The notes beneath the pieces were generated by a model. That model was not told the DNA's origin. It was given only the letters and a program-made list of their open reading frames with translations, and ran no database searches. The position numbers and the translations under genes are program-made. A DNA stretch of 64,000 nt from Aquanectria penicillioides (taxonomy: Eukaryota; Ascomycota; Sordariomycetes; Hypocreales; Nectriaceae): the NCBI GenBank assembly GCA_003415625.1, contig PYIU01000003.1, positions 3,224,001-3,288,000 of the forward strand. Reading direction: 5' to 3'. This document shows positions 46,323-58,652 of the stretch, piece after piece (position 1 is the stretch's first letter; the number at the start of each line of letters is the position of its first letter).

Positions 46323-49161
46323 GTCCTGTTTGTGTTGGAAACGGGGACGTTTATTGCAGCATATGAGGCTGCATTATGCGGGGGGCCCACTTTGGGTGGG
46401 GAGGCGGGGGCTTTGTGTTACGCATTGTCTGAGTCAATGGCGAGTGTCATTGCGCGGGATCGATGGTGGCACACCGCCCGCGGCTGAGGGTGTGGCGGGC
46501 ATTGGGTCGGCAGAGGCTCACCGCTGGATGGCGCGGTTGACTACGGAGTGCATAGCTGAGTATGTAGGTTGGTTTGCAGCTGGAGCTGGGCCGCGGGAGG
46601 GTTCGCTGCAACGACGCTGGCGCACATGGCTTGTACGAAGAGCGCTGGGTGCTTTGTCGATGGCAATGCAATGGAACACGGACCCGCAGGTAGGACAGCA
46701 GGCGGCGGCCGCAGCTGAAGTGCAAAGGTTGAGCATGGCATTGGCAGGCACGGCCCTCAACGCCACGAAGTCACTAGACATATTTGGAGATCATAGTTTG
46801 CAGAAATTTTGGTGTAACACTTCCGCTTTTCTTCTGCCGGAGGTCCGGACCCGGGGGTGCCGGGGGTGTCGGTCGGGGGTGGTCAAGGATGCCGAGCGAC
46901 ATCCGGTGGCAAGTGAAAAGAGGGAAGGGGCAGCTTGCTGGCGACGCGCAACAGAGACACAGCACAGCGAAAGAGCCGTCTCGATGGCATTAAAGACTGT
47001 GGAAAGGGGGTTTTCGGTGTCACCTAAACTCATGGCAACTGAACTAGTACCTTACTATGGGATTTTCAGGTTGAGGCGGGCGGTCACCCCATGCGCCATT
47101 GGGCCGCCGCCGGCGTTGGGAGATGGCCTAAGCGAAACAGCTCATGACGCCGAAGATCATGACAGCACAGGTGCAGGTGGTTGGCAAAAGCCCGCTTCCC
47201 AAAACCGGCATGTCGAAATGGTGCTATCGCAAGCTCGACCGACCACGATTGTGAGGTTCCGCAATGTCCCGCTGGGCGATTGACGCGTGGGATCATAGTT
47301 CTCGCGTCATTCCTCCGCCAACGGGAACAGCCCCACCTTGCTATGAGGATCATCGTAGCACCCGTTACTCATGAGAAAGAGACGCAGTGAAAAAAAAAAA
47401 AAAAATGAACATGGAAACTGGCCGTCGCGGGCGCCGCCCGTTGCATGTAGGCGCCTGAGTCGCGGGCGTTGGCGCTGGGCGCACAGCGCTGGGAAGGGGG
47501 GAACCATGCCCATACAGCATCGAGACGCATCCAGGCCTAGGCTGGCCCAGGGTTGTCCTCCAAAAATGGCACAAAAAGCACGGGCAGAGGGTGTTGAGGG
47601 GAAGGGGACTGGGAGGGCCGGCTGGATCGATTGGCTGCCGAATCATGCAGCGGCTGCGGAGCACGAACCTGCTGCGTGCTGGAGAGCGATCCCACTGCGG
47701 CCAGCACCCCCGTCAATCGACAACGACATGGGCATCCCGGGAACCGCTGGGCATGCAGACAGGGCTAGTCCAGCAAACCAGAGTCGCGGGCGCCAGGCAG
47801 GGAACAGACCTACGTGGACGACGGCGTATCGCCTTGCTGGAGCAGCTACGGTACATAGTGCCGTTGATAGAGAGCGCGAGTCGCGCCAGACGACATCCCG
47901 GTCCTCGAAGCGGCCATCACGGTGGTGGACGGACGATGGGTCATCGTCGGCAACTGGAGACTGGAGACGGGAGCCTTGCGATAAGGGAGTCAGTCCGAGG
48001 CCCTCGACCACCCAAGACAACGACGACCCAAAGGCCTAGCTGCCGACTAGGACAAATGTATCCAGCGTACTGTATACACACATACCATGGCAAGCTGTGA
48101 TGGTCGTCTCACTCGCATATCGCCTCGTGTCCCAGCAGTCTCCTCGGGCTGGCCGCCTCGCTGATCGGCATAACGGCATGGCTCTGGGCTCTGCTCTGAT
48201 CTACCTGCGTCCAGCTCCAGCTCACTACACAGTAGCAGGTATCCTTTCTGGCAGCACCCCTCAAAAGCCCTGACCGGCGTTCGCCTCCACCGCTTTCGGA
48301 GCCTCGCGGTCATCGCCTTTCCCATGGAGCCCCCGGAGCCGGACAGGTCATTCCAGTCAGGCGCCTCGGCGGGTAAAAGTGGCCCGCCCCGGGGTCGCCT
48401 AGAGTCACCTGGAGTCGCCTGGGAGGAGACGAGGTCAGGGCCTGTTTCGACAGCTTTCCGACTCCCAGCTGCCGGCGAAACCCAAGGCGGCCTTTGCGTG
48501 CTGAGCGGCTCGTAGAGACGGGGGGGGTGGTCTGGCGGCGACGGCGGAGGAGGGCGCGGAGACAAGGTCAAGATGCAGAGAGGGATAAATAAGCCCGGAT
48601 GGCCTCAAGGGCTCAAGGGAGGGGGAAAACAAGGGAAATTGGGTCAATTTTGGGGCCGCCTTGCCCGGGCTGGGCTGGGCCTGGTCATGCTAGACGGTTC
48701 TGTAGCCTGTAATAGCAATGTACAAGCAGGCTGAACGGCGTACGGAGTACCCATGGAGGCTTGGGACGCCTGCCCGCCTAAGCTTGCGTCTTGGGTCTGG
48801 GAGGCGAACCGACAGGGTCTCCACCCAGCATGATTCATTCATCAGCCTCCTCGTCTCCTTATAAAGCGTCCATGGCTCCCCATGCCTCAACCGCTGACGC
48901 ACTCTTGGTTAATTTTGTCGTCTAGACACTGGTCCTTTGATTTCCACCGGTTTCTGAGCACGGTCGTCTGCATCAAACCCAACAACAAACACCTCTGCAG
49001 GTCTTCTCAACGCCTCCTTTCACCACCTCTCTCTCCCTCTCTCCCTCTCTCTCTCTCCACCACACCTCTACATCTCTCACCGTCTCAATCTCCTCATCAC
49101 ACCATCTGCCTCATCTTTCGACTCGTCAACTCCACATCCGAACTCTCCCACAACCGCAATC
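46323..49161. other. GC-rich intergenic region and leader of the AN1 gene
   Basis: About 2.8 kb. Long GC-rich frames exist (317 codons at 46330-47283 from a TTG; 222 codons at 47371-48039), but their sequence is compositionally biased and without domain features, so they are not called. From about 48880 the plus strand becomes pyrimidine-rich (CT repeats at 49027-49058) and fits the leader of the AN1 gene. Confidence 0.45.
49027..49058 (+). repeat. CT-rich microsatellite in the AN1 gene leader
   Basis: Almost pure (CT)n with a few CCT interruptions, about 100 bp upstream of the AN1 start codon. Pyrimidine tracts like this commonly mark transcription start regions in filamentous fungi. Confidence 0.7.
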
Positions 49162-49444
49162 ATGCCTGCCAAGCGAATCCGTTGCACCGCCTCCCAGTGC
49201 CGAGAGCCCGCACAGCGAATCGTCGGAGACTGCAGCTTCTGCCAGGGCCACTTCTGTGGCAAGCACCGCCTGCTAGAAGACCACAAGTGCACCGGCCTTG
49301 AGGACGTACGTTCAAATCAAACAATGACGGGGTTCTAATAGCAAATAACTAACATTTTGTTCTCTTCAGTGCAAAAAGCAATCTCACGAGCGAAATGCCG
49401 CCCAGCTCGAGGCTGAGCGAACCCAGGTCATCCGGGGCGTATGA
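49162..49444 (+). CDS. Small AN1-type zinc-finger protein
   Basis: A 72-aa protein in two exons, 49162-49305 and 49370-49444, with a 64-nt intron (GTACGT donor, AACTAACAT branch, TTCAG acceptor). It is almost entirely one AN1 zinc finger. Cys/His ligands appear in order: RCTASQC, then DCSFCQGHFCGKH, then HKCTGLEDC, which binds two zinc ions in the known fold. A charged tail follows (KQSHERNAAQLEAE). AN1 fingers occur in stress-related and ubiquitin/proteasome-associated proteins; single-finger fungal versions of about this size are widespread and poorly studied. The ATG after the CAATC leader is the only possible start. The gene is small and easily missed because neither exon is a long ORF. 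Confidence 0.92.
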
Positions 49445-50192
49445 ACGAACTCATGATATCCCGAGGCGCCGAAGAGTCGGGCGTCGCTCCATAGCCGCCA
49501 AAGGGATCTACTATTATTATTTTTGAGACGACCACGATATAATGACGAGAGAGACACAGGGGGGTTTGGTAACCACAGGAGCCGAGCGGCCGTTTGCCGC
49601 CGTTGTATTATCAGGCAGAGTGGGTGTTTGCGTTGGCGTACTGGGCATTCTTTGGAAATCACCCCATCTAGCCGGGGTTTGAATTGATTTTATTCCATTC
49701 CATCACCAGAAACGAAGCCGTCCCTTCGTTGCAATCCGGATTTTCCATCGTGACGCCATCATGAATACGAATACTTAGTCTCGCACCGGGCCATCTCGTC
49801 ATCACCTCGGGTTGATTACGTGGGACCCTCGGGACCCTCTTGCAGCCCGTCTTATCTCCGATATCGTATCGGGCTCATGATCCCGTGAGTCGCTGCTCAA
49901 TTGACATTTCGAGTCTCATGACTGCCATAGCGCGCCCTTGGCTGCACTCTATCGTCGACAAAATACGACGCAAATATGAATGGGGTATAAACAGGTATTC
50001 ATGCATTTAAAAGGCGCCCATCAGGGCGCCCATCAAAGCAACATTACTTCAGTGTGCTCGCTACGTGGTCTGCGCCAGGCCACTGGTTCAGGTGGGCTGG
50101 TGCCGCCGGCAGCACCCATAGCATGTCTAACGCCTCCTGCAACCGACTTGTCAACAAACAGAAAGAGGGAAAAAAAAAAAAGGGACGTCACA
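49445..50192. other. Intergenic between convergent genes
   Basis: The 3' flanks of the AN1 gene (+) and endonuclease III (-). No gene is recognised; an A-rich tract lies near 50170 just beyond the endonuclease stop. Confidence 0.5.
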
Positions 50193-51447
50193 TCAATCCT
50201 CATGCTTGACCTCCTTGTCCTGTGTAACCTCAAGTTTGACCGCTGTGCCATCGTCCTCAGACTCAACCTTCTCCGCCTTGATTTTTCGCGCATCGAAAAC
50301 CTTTTTCCTGTCGGCGGCCTTGCAAAGCCCTTCAAGTCCCAGCTCGCACTCACCGCACTTTCGCCCAACAGGTAGACAAATAGCCTGTCCAAGCCCAACT
50401 AACAGGGTATTGATTTCTCGCCACCGGTCCTGTGGGAGCCAGGATTGAAGTGCATGGCGCGTCTCCTCGGGGTTCTTTGTCTTGTTCCAGCCCCAAAGGT
50501 TGGTAATGCGATGTACATGTACGTCGACTCCGATGCCCTCGGTACGATCCCAGGCAACCGACATGCACAAATATGCCATCTTGGGCCCTACTCCGGGTAA
50601 AGATGTGAGTCCTTCGATCGTATCGGGAATGTCGCCGTTCCACTTGTCGCGGAGAATCTCGGCCGATTGCTTAATGTATCTGGGTGTTGTTAGTCGTCAT
50701 GGTTTTGTCCTCAGTTCCCATTCGACACAAACTTAGTCTTGTTATTGTGAAATCCCACTGCCCAGATAAATTGATTCAGTAGGGCCGGCTCCACGGCGAG
50801 GAGGTTGTCTAGGTTGAGGCCGACTGGGGCTCCCGGTTTATATGCCGGCAACTCAGTTTGCAGCTTCTTCATGACTACCGCAGTAACCGTATCTTTGGTT
50901 TGGCTCGACAGCATCAACGCCACCAGCGAATGAAGTCTCTGGTCTCTAGGCGATGCATTTCGGTCGGCCAATCGTTCGCACCCCATCGTATCAACGGCGG
51001 CGCCGTAAGCTGGCCCGCCGGGGGCTCGCATTTTTCTCACAAGCTCATACATAGCCTCCCAGTCGGACGGGGGTTCGGTCGAGCTCTCACCGGTCGCCGG
51101 GTCGACAGTCTTTCGAGCGGGTTTGCGAGCACGGCGCGGTGCCTTGGGCGGCGGCGGCGGGATCGAGTTGAGGGAGTCTTCAATGACTTCTGATTTGATG
51201 ATTTCGGACTTGATTCCTCTTGGGGAAGCCGGAATCTCTACTTTAACCGCTGCGACTCGCCGTCGCTTCCGGGCGGGGGGCTGAGGGCATCTTCAATGTC
51301 TCGAATTTCGGCCTTGACCTCTTCCGAACTTGTCGCGAGGGCAAATCGCGCCAACGAGGAGCGAGTCGTCCTCCTCGGGGGTGATACTGGCTCCGAGGCA
51401 CGCTCAAAGAGCTTTGTCGCGTCTCTGGAGACTCTCGATGTCCGCAT
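50193..51447 (-). CDS. NTG1: Endonuclease III homologue (DNA glycosylase/AP lyase), apparent frameshift at a C6 run
   Basis: A base-excision-repair enzyme of about 400 aa that removes oxidised pyrimidines and cleaves AP sites. Exons are 51447-50733 and 50679-50193; the 53-nt intron has GACTAAC and CCAG. The N-terminal extension starts [14 protein letters not shown] and is basic, with KRRRV as a likely nuclear signal. The catalytic core shows [10 protein letters not shown] (catalytic Lys), the helix-hairpin-helix LPGVGPKMA and [11 protein letters not shown] (catalytic Asp). The iron-sulfur loop is [19 protein letters not shown]. In the extension the first frame (EDALSPPPG) reaches a stop at 51238, while the frame reading [12 protein letters not shown] takes over at a six-C run (plus 51275-51280). 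One added C joins them exactly. The catalytic part is intact. The symbol follows the yeast orthologue family. Confidence 0.9.
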
Positions 51448-52156
51448 TTTTCGTCAATGACCTGCAAGATAACCTCCAAGGTCGTGGTGAATGCGCACTC
51501 CGAGACGTGTCTTCACGTAGACTTTCTCCTGTGGCAACTCATCTACCGGGTGTCCCCACTACGCAGGACGGCTAGCTATAATTAGTGGGGCATCCCCAGA
51601 TTTGCAGCACGTCCCAGACGCCTCCCATTTCTAAGCAGCCACCACAGCATTAGGTGTCCTCCAAAGGCTCCCAGAAGACACCCAGAGGTCATTAGAATCA
51701 GAGGAAAGGCATCCCAACAACGATGAACAAGACATTCAAAGAAACTTCGACCCGATACGTGCAAGCGCATGACTTCTGACGTGATATATTTTTTTTGCTA
51801 TGTACATGAATCCTTGACTATACAAATCTGCCGCAAACACCAAGTATAGGGTAGGTGCGAAAGGCTTCAATCTTGCAGACTTACCTACCCTATATCATCA
51901 AATCCGATTTTTGCTCCGTAACCGTCCGTGAGGTAAACCTGGTTCATTATTGCTCTTCCGTTGATTGTTCCGCATGGAATATGCACCATTTGGGTGGGGT
52001 GCGTCATTAGTTCGGAACTGACCATCAGGGTTGTCGGCAATCGTTGCACTTATAGGAACAGGTGCCCAGTGTGTTACAGTTTTGATAGAGTCAACTCCCT
52101 ACCCCATTGATTATTGGACATGACTCTTTTTTTTACTATTTAACTTTTAAGCTGAC
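51448..52156. other. Intergenic: endonuclease III promoter and 3' end of the formaldehyde dehydrogenase gene
   Basis: About 700 bp between two minus-strand genes. It holds a perfect inverted repeat (listed separately). Otherwise nothing specific is recognised. Confidence 0.5.
51845..51894. repeat. Perfect 12-bp inverted repeat with 26-nt loop
   Basis: The arm TATAGGGTAGGT at 51845-51856 is matched exactly by its reverse complement at 51883-51894. It lies about 260 bp beyond the stop of the formaldehyde dehydrogenase gene and 400 bp upstream of endonuclease III. It could form a hairpin in the 3' end of the former's transcript, or be a paired binding site. Confidence 0.85.
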
Positions 52157-53609
<1,453 letters not shown>

Positions 53610-54788
53610 TGTGTCAAACAGAACTGAGATGAAAACTGAGTGTAGAAGAAAGAACCAAGGATGGAACTCAGCTGCTGGCTTTAAGGGTCGAGAGATTACC
53701 AATTCGACCAAGGTTGTAACGTTTATGTAGGAAGCTTGGGATCTTGCAAAGCCAGATTCCGATCCCCGAGCAACTCCGTGAACCACGTACCCCGCAATGG
53801 AGTTTGAAATCCGCACCTCCCACGTCAGCTGAGATAGGCAATGACACCCGACCAATGCGCACCGCTTTAGCCTATTGGAGGACAGAGCCAATCCATTATT
53901 GGATCGACATGACCGAGCTTTGCGGGGACACTGGCTGAGCGAGTTGGGAGCCGGTGCTATTGGTACATGCTTGGGCGCTGCAACCCGCCCGCCCTGCTTT
54001 GCCGGGGGAAGATATTACTCGGACTGGGCAAATGACGAGGAGAAGACGCAATGTGGAGACGGAGCTTCGAAATGGTTCGGCAGTTCAGTGCAGAACTTCG
54101 GGAGCGATTCCGTAGTGTCCGGGCTCCGGACACCAAGAAGCTCGGCGGGTGACTCAGAAGGGGCAGTTGATAAGAGAGCAGCCGCGCTTTCAAGCGGAGG
54201 AGTTGGATATTTTTCCGGCCCTCAGCAGGCGCTGCGTGGAAACTACTAGACGAAAATAGACCAGGATGGCGAATCTAGGATCTGTAATGCCAACCTAACC
54301 CCGAGCATCTCTGCGAGAAAAGGCCGCGATCACGCTTGCGCTAACCAAAGTCATTCCTATTTTCCTATCTCGATCGTGTCTGGACTTTGAGTCCCGATGG
54401 CGCAGGGTCCAAGGAGAGCGGACCGGAGCAGGTGGGGAGGGAGGGATATTCAAGAGAGGATCAAGAATTAAGGATGGCCAGGGGGGGAGTTCTCGGTGAA
54501 GGTTCTCGGTGAAGGCTCTCGGTGAGCCTCGGCTAAACCACGGACCTGCGTTACCCATCGCGATAGCTCCAAAAAATATCCCGAACGCGTTGGCAGACAG
54601 GCAGCTTTATCAAAATTTACAAGCCAATCATCATCTCTTGTCGCGTCGCTCACCACCTTCATTACATGCGATAGCGTCGCTTTCCTTCCCTGGATGAGTG
54701 AAGGGCCCTGCCGCCGCTGCTGCGCCAACTCGACTCGAAGCGTTCGACGTTAGGGGAGCTCTAGCTAGCATCTTCGACAACAACCACA
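53610..54788. promoter_or_regulatory. Divergent promoter region of formaldehyde dehydrogenase and NUP85
   Basis: About 1.2 kb between two head-to-head start codons. No internal gene is supported. Short repeats of GGTTCTCGGTGAA-like sequence occur near 54490-54525. Confidence 0.5.
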
Positions 54789-57700
54789 ATGGCTCACAGA
54801 TTTATCGTTCCCGACTCCAGCCCACCCGGCAGCCCGGCGCCCGAAACACCGGATAAGCCACGCTCTGGGTTTTCATTCCTTGCCGAAAATCCTTCGACGA
54901 CCCCGGCTGGGCCTCCTCCGTCTTCCGTTGCTTCGTTTACCCCGGCTGGCGCACCTACTGCCTCCTTTCTGGGGAGCTCCATGGCACATGGGATGTCCGA
55001 CTCCAAGCCTCTCAACTTTAGCACTCAAACTGGCGCAAGCACAGGCAAGAGTTTGTTTGGTCGGACTAACAACTCCAACGCCCCTCTTGGCCGCTCTATT
55101 CGTGGCAGAGACCGACAGCCTTCGGGATTGAGCCGTCAGTTCAGTGCCGCAGACGAAGATGAGGATGAAGAAGACGATCAGGATGCAGAGGGTGAAGATG
55201 AGCTACCACCACACAGAGGAAGCCTCTTTCACATGAGCACCGGCCCGAGAGATCGCCTAAACGACGAAATGGCGGCCGAGATAGAACGATTCATCGACGA
55301 AGACATGGCCGTTGACGAGGACGCCGAAGGAGAAGAGTACGATGAGGGATACGAGCGAGAAGGCTCAGAAGAGCCTGACATGTTTCTGAACATGCGCCAT
55401 GATGATAGGCCTTATGGACAGCCGGTCATCGGCGACGAGTCGGACCTGATGATGCTCAACACACCAGCCGCGACTAATCGAGTCCGCAGGGAGGCAGAAG
55501 ATATCTTCAAACGTTCTTCCGCTCACTTTGGCATTATGGCTGGAAAAAAGGGATTCCAATTTGCGGCGATTGCAAAAGATCTGTACACTCATCAAGAGCC
55601 AGCCAGAATTGCCGAACCGGCCAATCTGATTTTGAAGACAGAGGAGCTCGTTTGCCGTCTTTATGAGGAGGGAGTTGGTACCGAGGATGATGCAGAGAAG
55701 ATGGACAACTCACTCGCCAACATTACCTATCGCCTCGTCCACCTCTGGAATGAATATGTAGAGGAGCTGCCCCAACCGGAGGGCGAAGACTTTGCGACCA
55801 TCGGACCCGGTCCATCTGCCGAACCATTCGAGAAGGCTGCCTATGTTGCTCATTTGGTGCTTAGAATGCATCACACTCGCTTCGACAGCAATACCGATGA
55901 TGAAAAGACACCTCCCCTGCCCGAGATCTTGTTCGACTGGATGCGGACCAGCCACAACCTGTACCCCGATCAAGTGCGGGAGATTAGCCGATACAAGCCC
56001 AGCCCTGCTTGCCACAGCTTGTTCTGGCAGACTGTTCGTTGCGCCTTGCTTCGGGGAGATGTCAATGGCGCATCGCAGCTGCTGCAGAACGCCGGTTGGG
56101 AGAATGTCCGCCGAGGACCACGTGGAGAGTATGCCTACACGGGCAAGGCGCTCGAGAATGTGAGGCGGTTCGCCGCTGCTACTTGCGAAATCTTGGATCA
56201 GTGCCCTGCTAGGAGATCCGAATGGGATATTTGGAACAGCAACTGGACGCTGTTCCGGATCCAAGCTCGTGGATCTCTGGACAGACTTACGCTCTTCGCC
56301 GAAGGCAAGGATCAAACCCTCCGAGAGTCGCTTGATGACGAATTTTCTCCCCAGCTTCAATCTATGTCCACAATGGCGAGGAAGGCGTCCAGTCAGATTC
56401 CTTGGGACATCTACGAAAACTTGCAAACCATTTACGGCATTATCTTGGGAAGTCACGAAGCTATCATGGAGGTGGCTCAAGATTGGTGCGAGGCTACGAT
56501 CGGGTTGTTTGGTTGGTGGGACGATGGGAACCAGCGTCACAAGGCCCTCAAGCTCTCTCACTCGCAAAACCTCCGAGCATCGATATCCCGCCTAACCAGC
56601 TCAGAGGATTATTTTGAACGCCTCGCAACTGCTTTCCACCTTGTTATCGAATCTGACATGAACCCCAACGCAATGAACCCCGTCGAGGTTGCCATTGCCT
56701 CTGCATTTGAGGGCAATGTCAATGCCGTCCTAGGATTCCTCAGGGTTTGGTCCTTGCCCGTCGCCTGTACCGTAGCCGAGGTGGCATCTTTGGGCGAGTG
56801 GCTCCCTGCGACCGAGGCGGTTAACCCCTTCCCTATCGACAGCCTGGATATGGACGACCTCGCCTTGTTGGGTGTTAGTCAACCTGGACCTGACGAGCGG
56901 GAAGGAATCAAGGATACAACCCTTGTCCTGTACGCGCGAGAGCTGGCAGGTATCGAGCAACTATCTGCAGAACGTGATGGATGGGAAATGGCCATTCAGG
57001 TGCTTGGGCGAATGGATTCGCCCGAGAAATCTGAAGAGACTGTCGGCGAGCTACTCCGAGATCTCCTGGCTACCCTCGACGAGAACTCGAGCAACACGGT
57101 GGATAAGATTTGGAGGATACTGAACGATCTCGGCATGATCAACTATGCCGAGGAGACGGCAGAGGTAAAAATTGTTGCGCTGCTTTGATGGATGTAGTTG
57201 CTAACTTTGACTCAGACGTTTGCTGAGATCCTGTCCAAGGAATCTCACCGTTACGGCGAGGCCCTATGGTACTACGCTCTATCTCACCGACCAGACAGCG
57301 TACGAGCCGTACTGAACTTGCTCATGTCCTACTCTTTGGTTCAGTCCACCGCCTACCCAGCAGAGAAGGATCTCGACATGGACCTAAAGGACTTGCTGCG
57401 GAAGCGAACGGAGACGCTGGAGAACCGTGCGATGCAGGACCTGGAAGCAGCCCAACTCCTTGGTCGGATGCTGAGTGGCTACGCCACGTTGCGCAAGTTC
57501 TACGAAATCCGCGACTCAGCGCAGCTCGACGACGTTTCTCCCACCAAGGCCCTCAAGCTCAAGAAACAGGCTGCATCTGCCTTGGTGGCAGTGATCTCTA
57601 GCTCTGACGATAACATCCGCGGAGGGCTCTACGACGACACTCGAGATGCGGTTGTCAGCGAGGATTTCCTATTGGCTCTCCTGGCCGAGGCTACAGTCTT

Positions 57701-58109
57701 CATCAACCAAAAGCCTGCCGTAATCACGCTGGAGCAGATCGACATTTTGCTCAAGGCCATCGAGGACATCGAGACGGTGGGAGAGCGCGTGTTTTCGGCG
57801 TGCGCGGACTTTTTCGAGGTGGTGCTGGGATCCGGCCAAGGCCTGACTGGATCCACGCCATGGGACTTGATGCAGAAGTCGACAGGCTCGCTGAGCGGGA
57901 GCAGCTACGTGATGAGCGGCAGCTCCGTGTTGGTGAGCCACTTACATAAGATGACGGCGGGAGCCAAGGTTCAGCGCGGATGGGATTGGCGAAAGGGGTG
58001 GTTGGCGACTACCAAAGGAGAGGACGTGCTCCGAAAGCTTCGACTTGGACTAAACAAGGACCTTGCGGCGTTATGGCTTGAGGATGCGGATGGAGTTGCC
58101 ATGTTTTAG
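54789..58109 (+). CDS. NUP85: Nucleoporin Nup85
   Basis: A 1089-aa protein in two exons, 54789-57164 and 57216-58109, with a 51-nt intron (GTAAAA donor, TTGCTAAC branch, CTCAG acceptor). Nup85 is an alpha-solenoid subunit of the Y-shaped (Nup84) complex of the nuclear pore coat. The first ~260 residues are disordered: Ser/Pro-rich, with one FG-like SLFGR, then a very acidic block (DEDEDEEDDQDAEGEDE, ~118-135). The helical solenoid follows. Marks recalled from fungal Nup85 are CHSLFWQTVRCALLRGDV (~410), WDIWNSNWTLFR and TFAEILSKESHRYGEALWYYALSH across the intron. The long acidic N-terminus is typical of filamentous fungi and makes it longer than the yeast form. Frame is intact. Confidence 0.88.
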
Positions 58110-58652
58110 ATGGCGAGAATGAGCCAAGAACAAAAAACAACCCCAGGGATTAAATGAATATGGATGCACGTTGGAGGTGGATGATGAAGGCCACCCTTGT
58201 GTGATAATATGAAAGGATTGAGCGATCACTTGCGTAACTTTTTAACAACTCATCGGTAGGGAGAGATGGAGGGATGGAGGACTCGTCTATGTCAATGTTT
58301 GGTGTAAGGCTAGCTACATAAATATAAATGTACGGATGACGGACAATAAAATGCATGGGATCCTGTTGTGCATCTTGCTTGCTTTCTTTTTGTCGTGATT
58401 GGAGAGTGTGCTCGTTTGTGAGAGTGTGTGAACTGACCCACCTCCGCTGGCCGGTGCTCGGCGTGGTGGAGGCCCCACAACCCCAGATCTTTCGCCCAAA
58501 CTCCAATCCAATCCCGTCAATTTACAATTCCCAAAAAATTCCACCCCGAACTCGCCCCCACCAAAATTCAGTAAACTAGCACCAGAACTGTTCCTGGTCG
58601 ACGCCGCACAGAGTCATCCATACATCGTGACCGTGACTGTGCATCGCCCATC
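58110..58652. promoter_or_regulatory. Promoter/leader region of the Aco2-type aconitase gene
   Basis: The 543 bp between the NUP85 stop and the aconitase start, both on the plus strand. GAGTCA at 58611-58616 is the reverse complement of TGACTC, the core of sites bound by Gcn4/CpcA, the regulator of amino-acid biosynthesis; it lies ~37 bp before the ATG. No gene is seen. Confidence 0.45.

Noticed and set aside
46330..47283. 317-codon plus-strand ORF next to the tRNA
   Set aside because: It opens at TTG, the sequence is GC-biased, and no part resembles a domain; overlapping frames on the other strand are also open.
47371..48039. 222-codon plus-strand ORF
   Set aside because: It starts in an A-rich tract giving poly-Lys, then biased Arg/Pro/Gly sequence; a minus-strand ORF overlaps fully.
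55710..56567. 285-codon minus-strand ORF opposite NUP85
   Set aside because: It lies wholly antisense to a well-supported coding exon and has no domain features.
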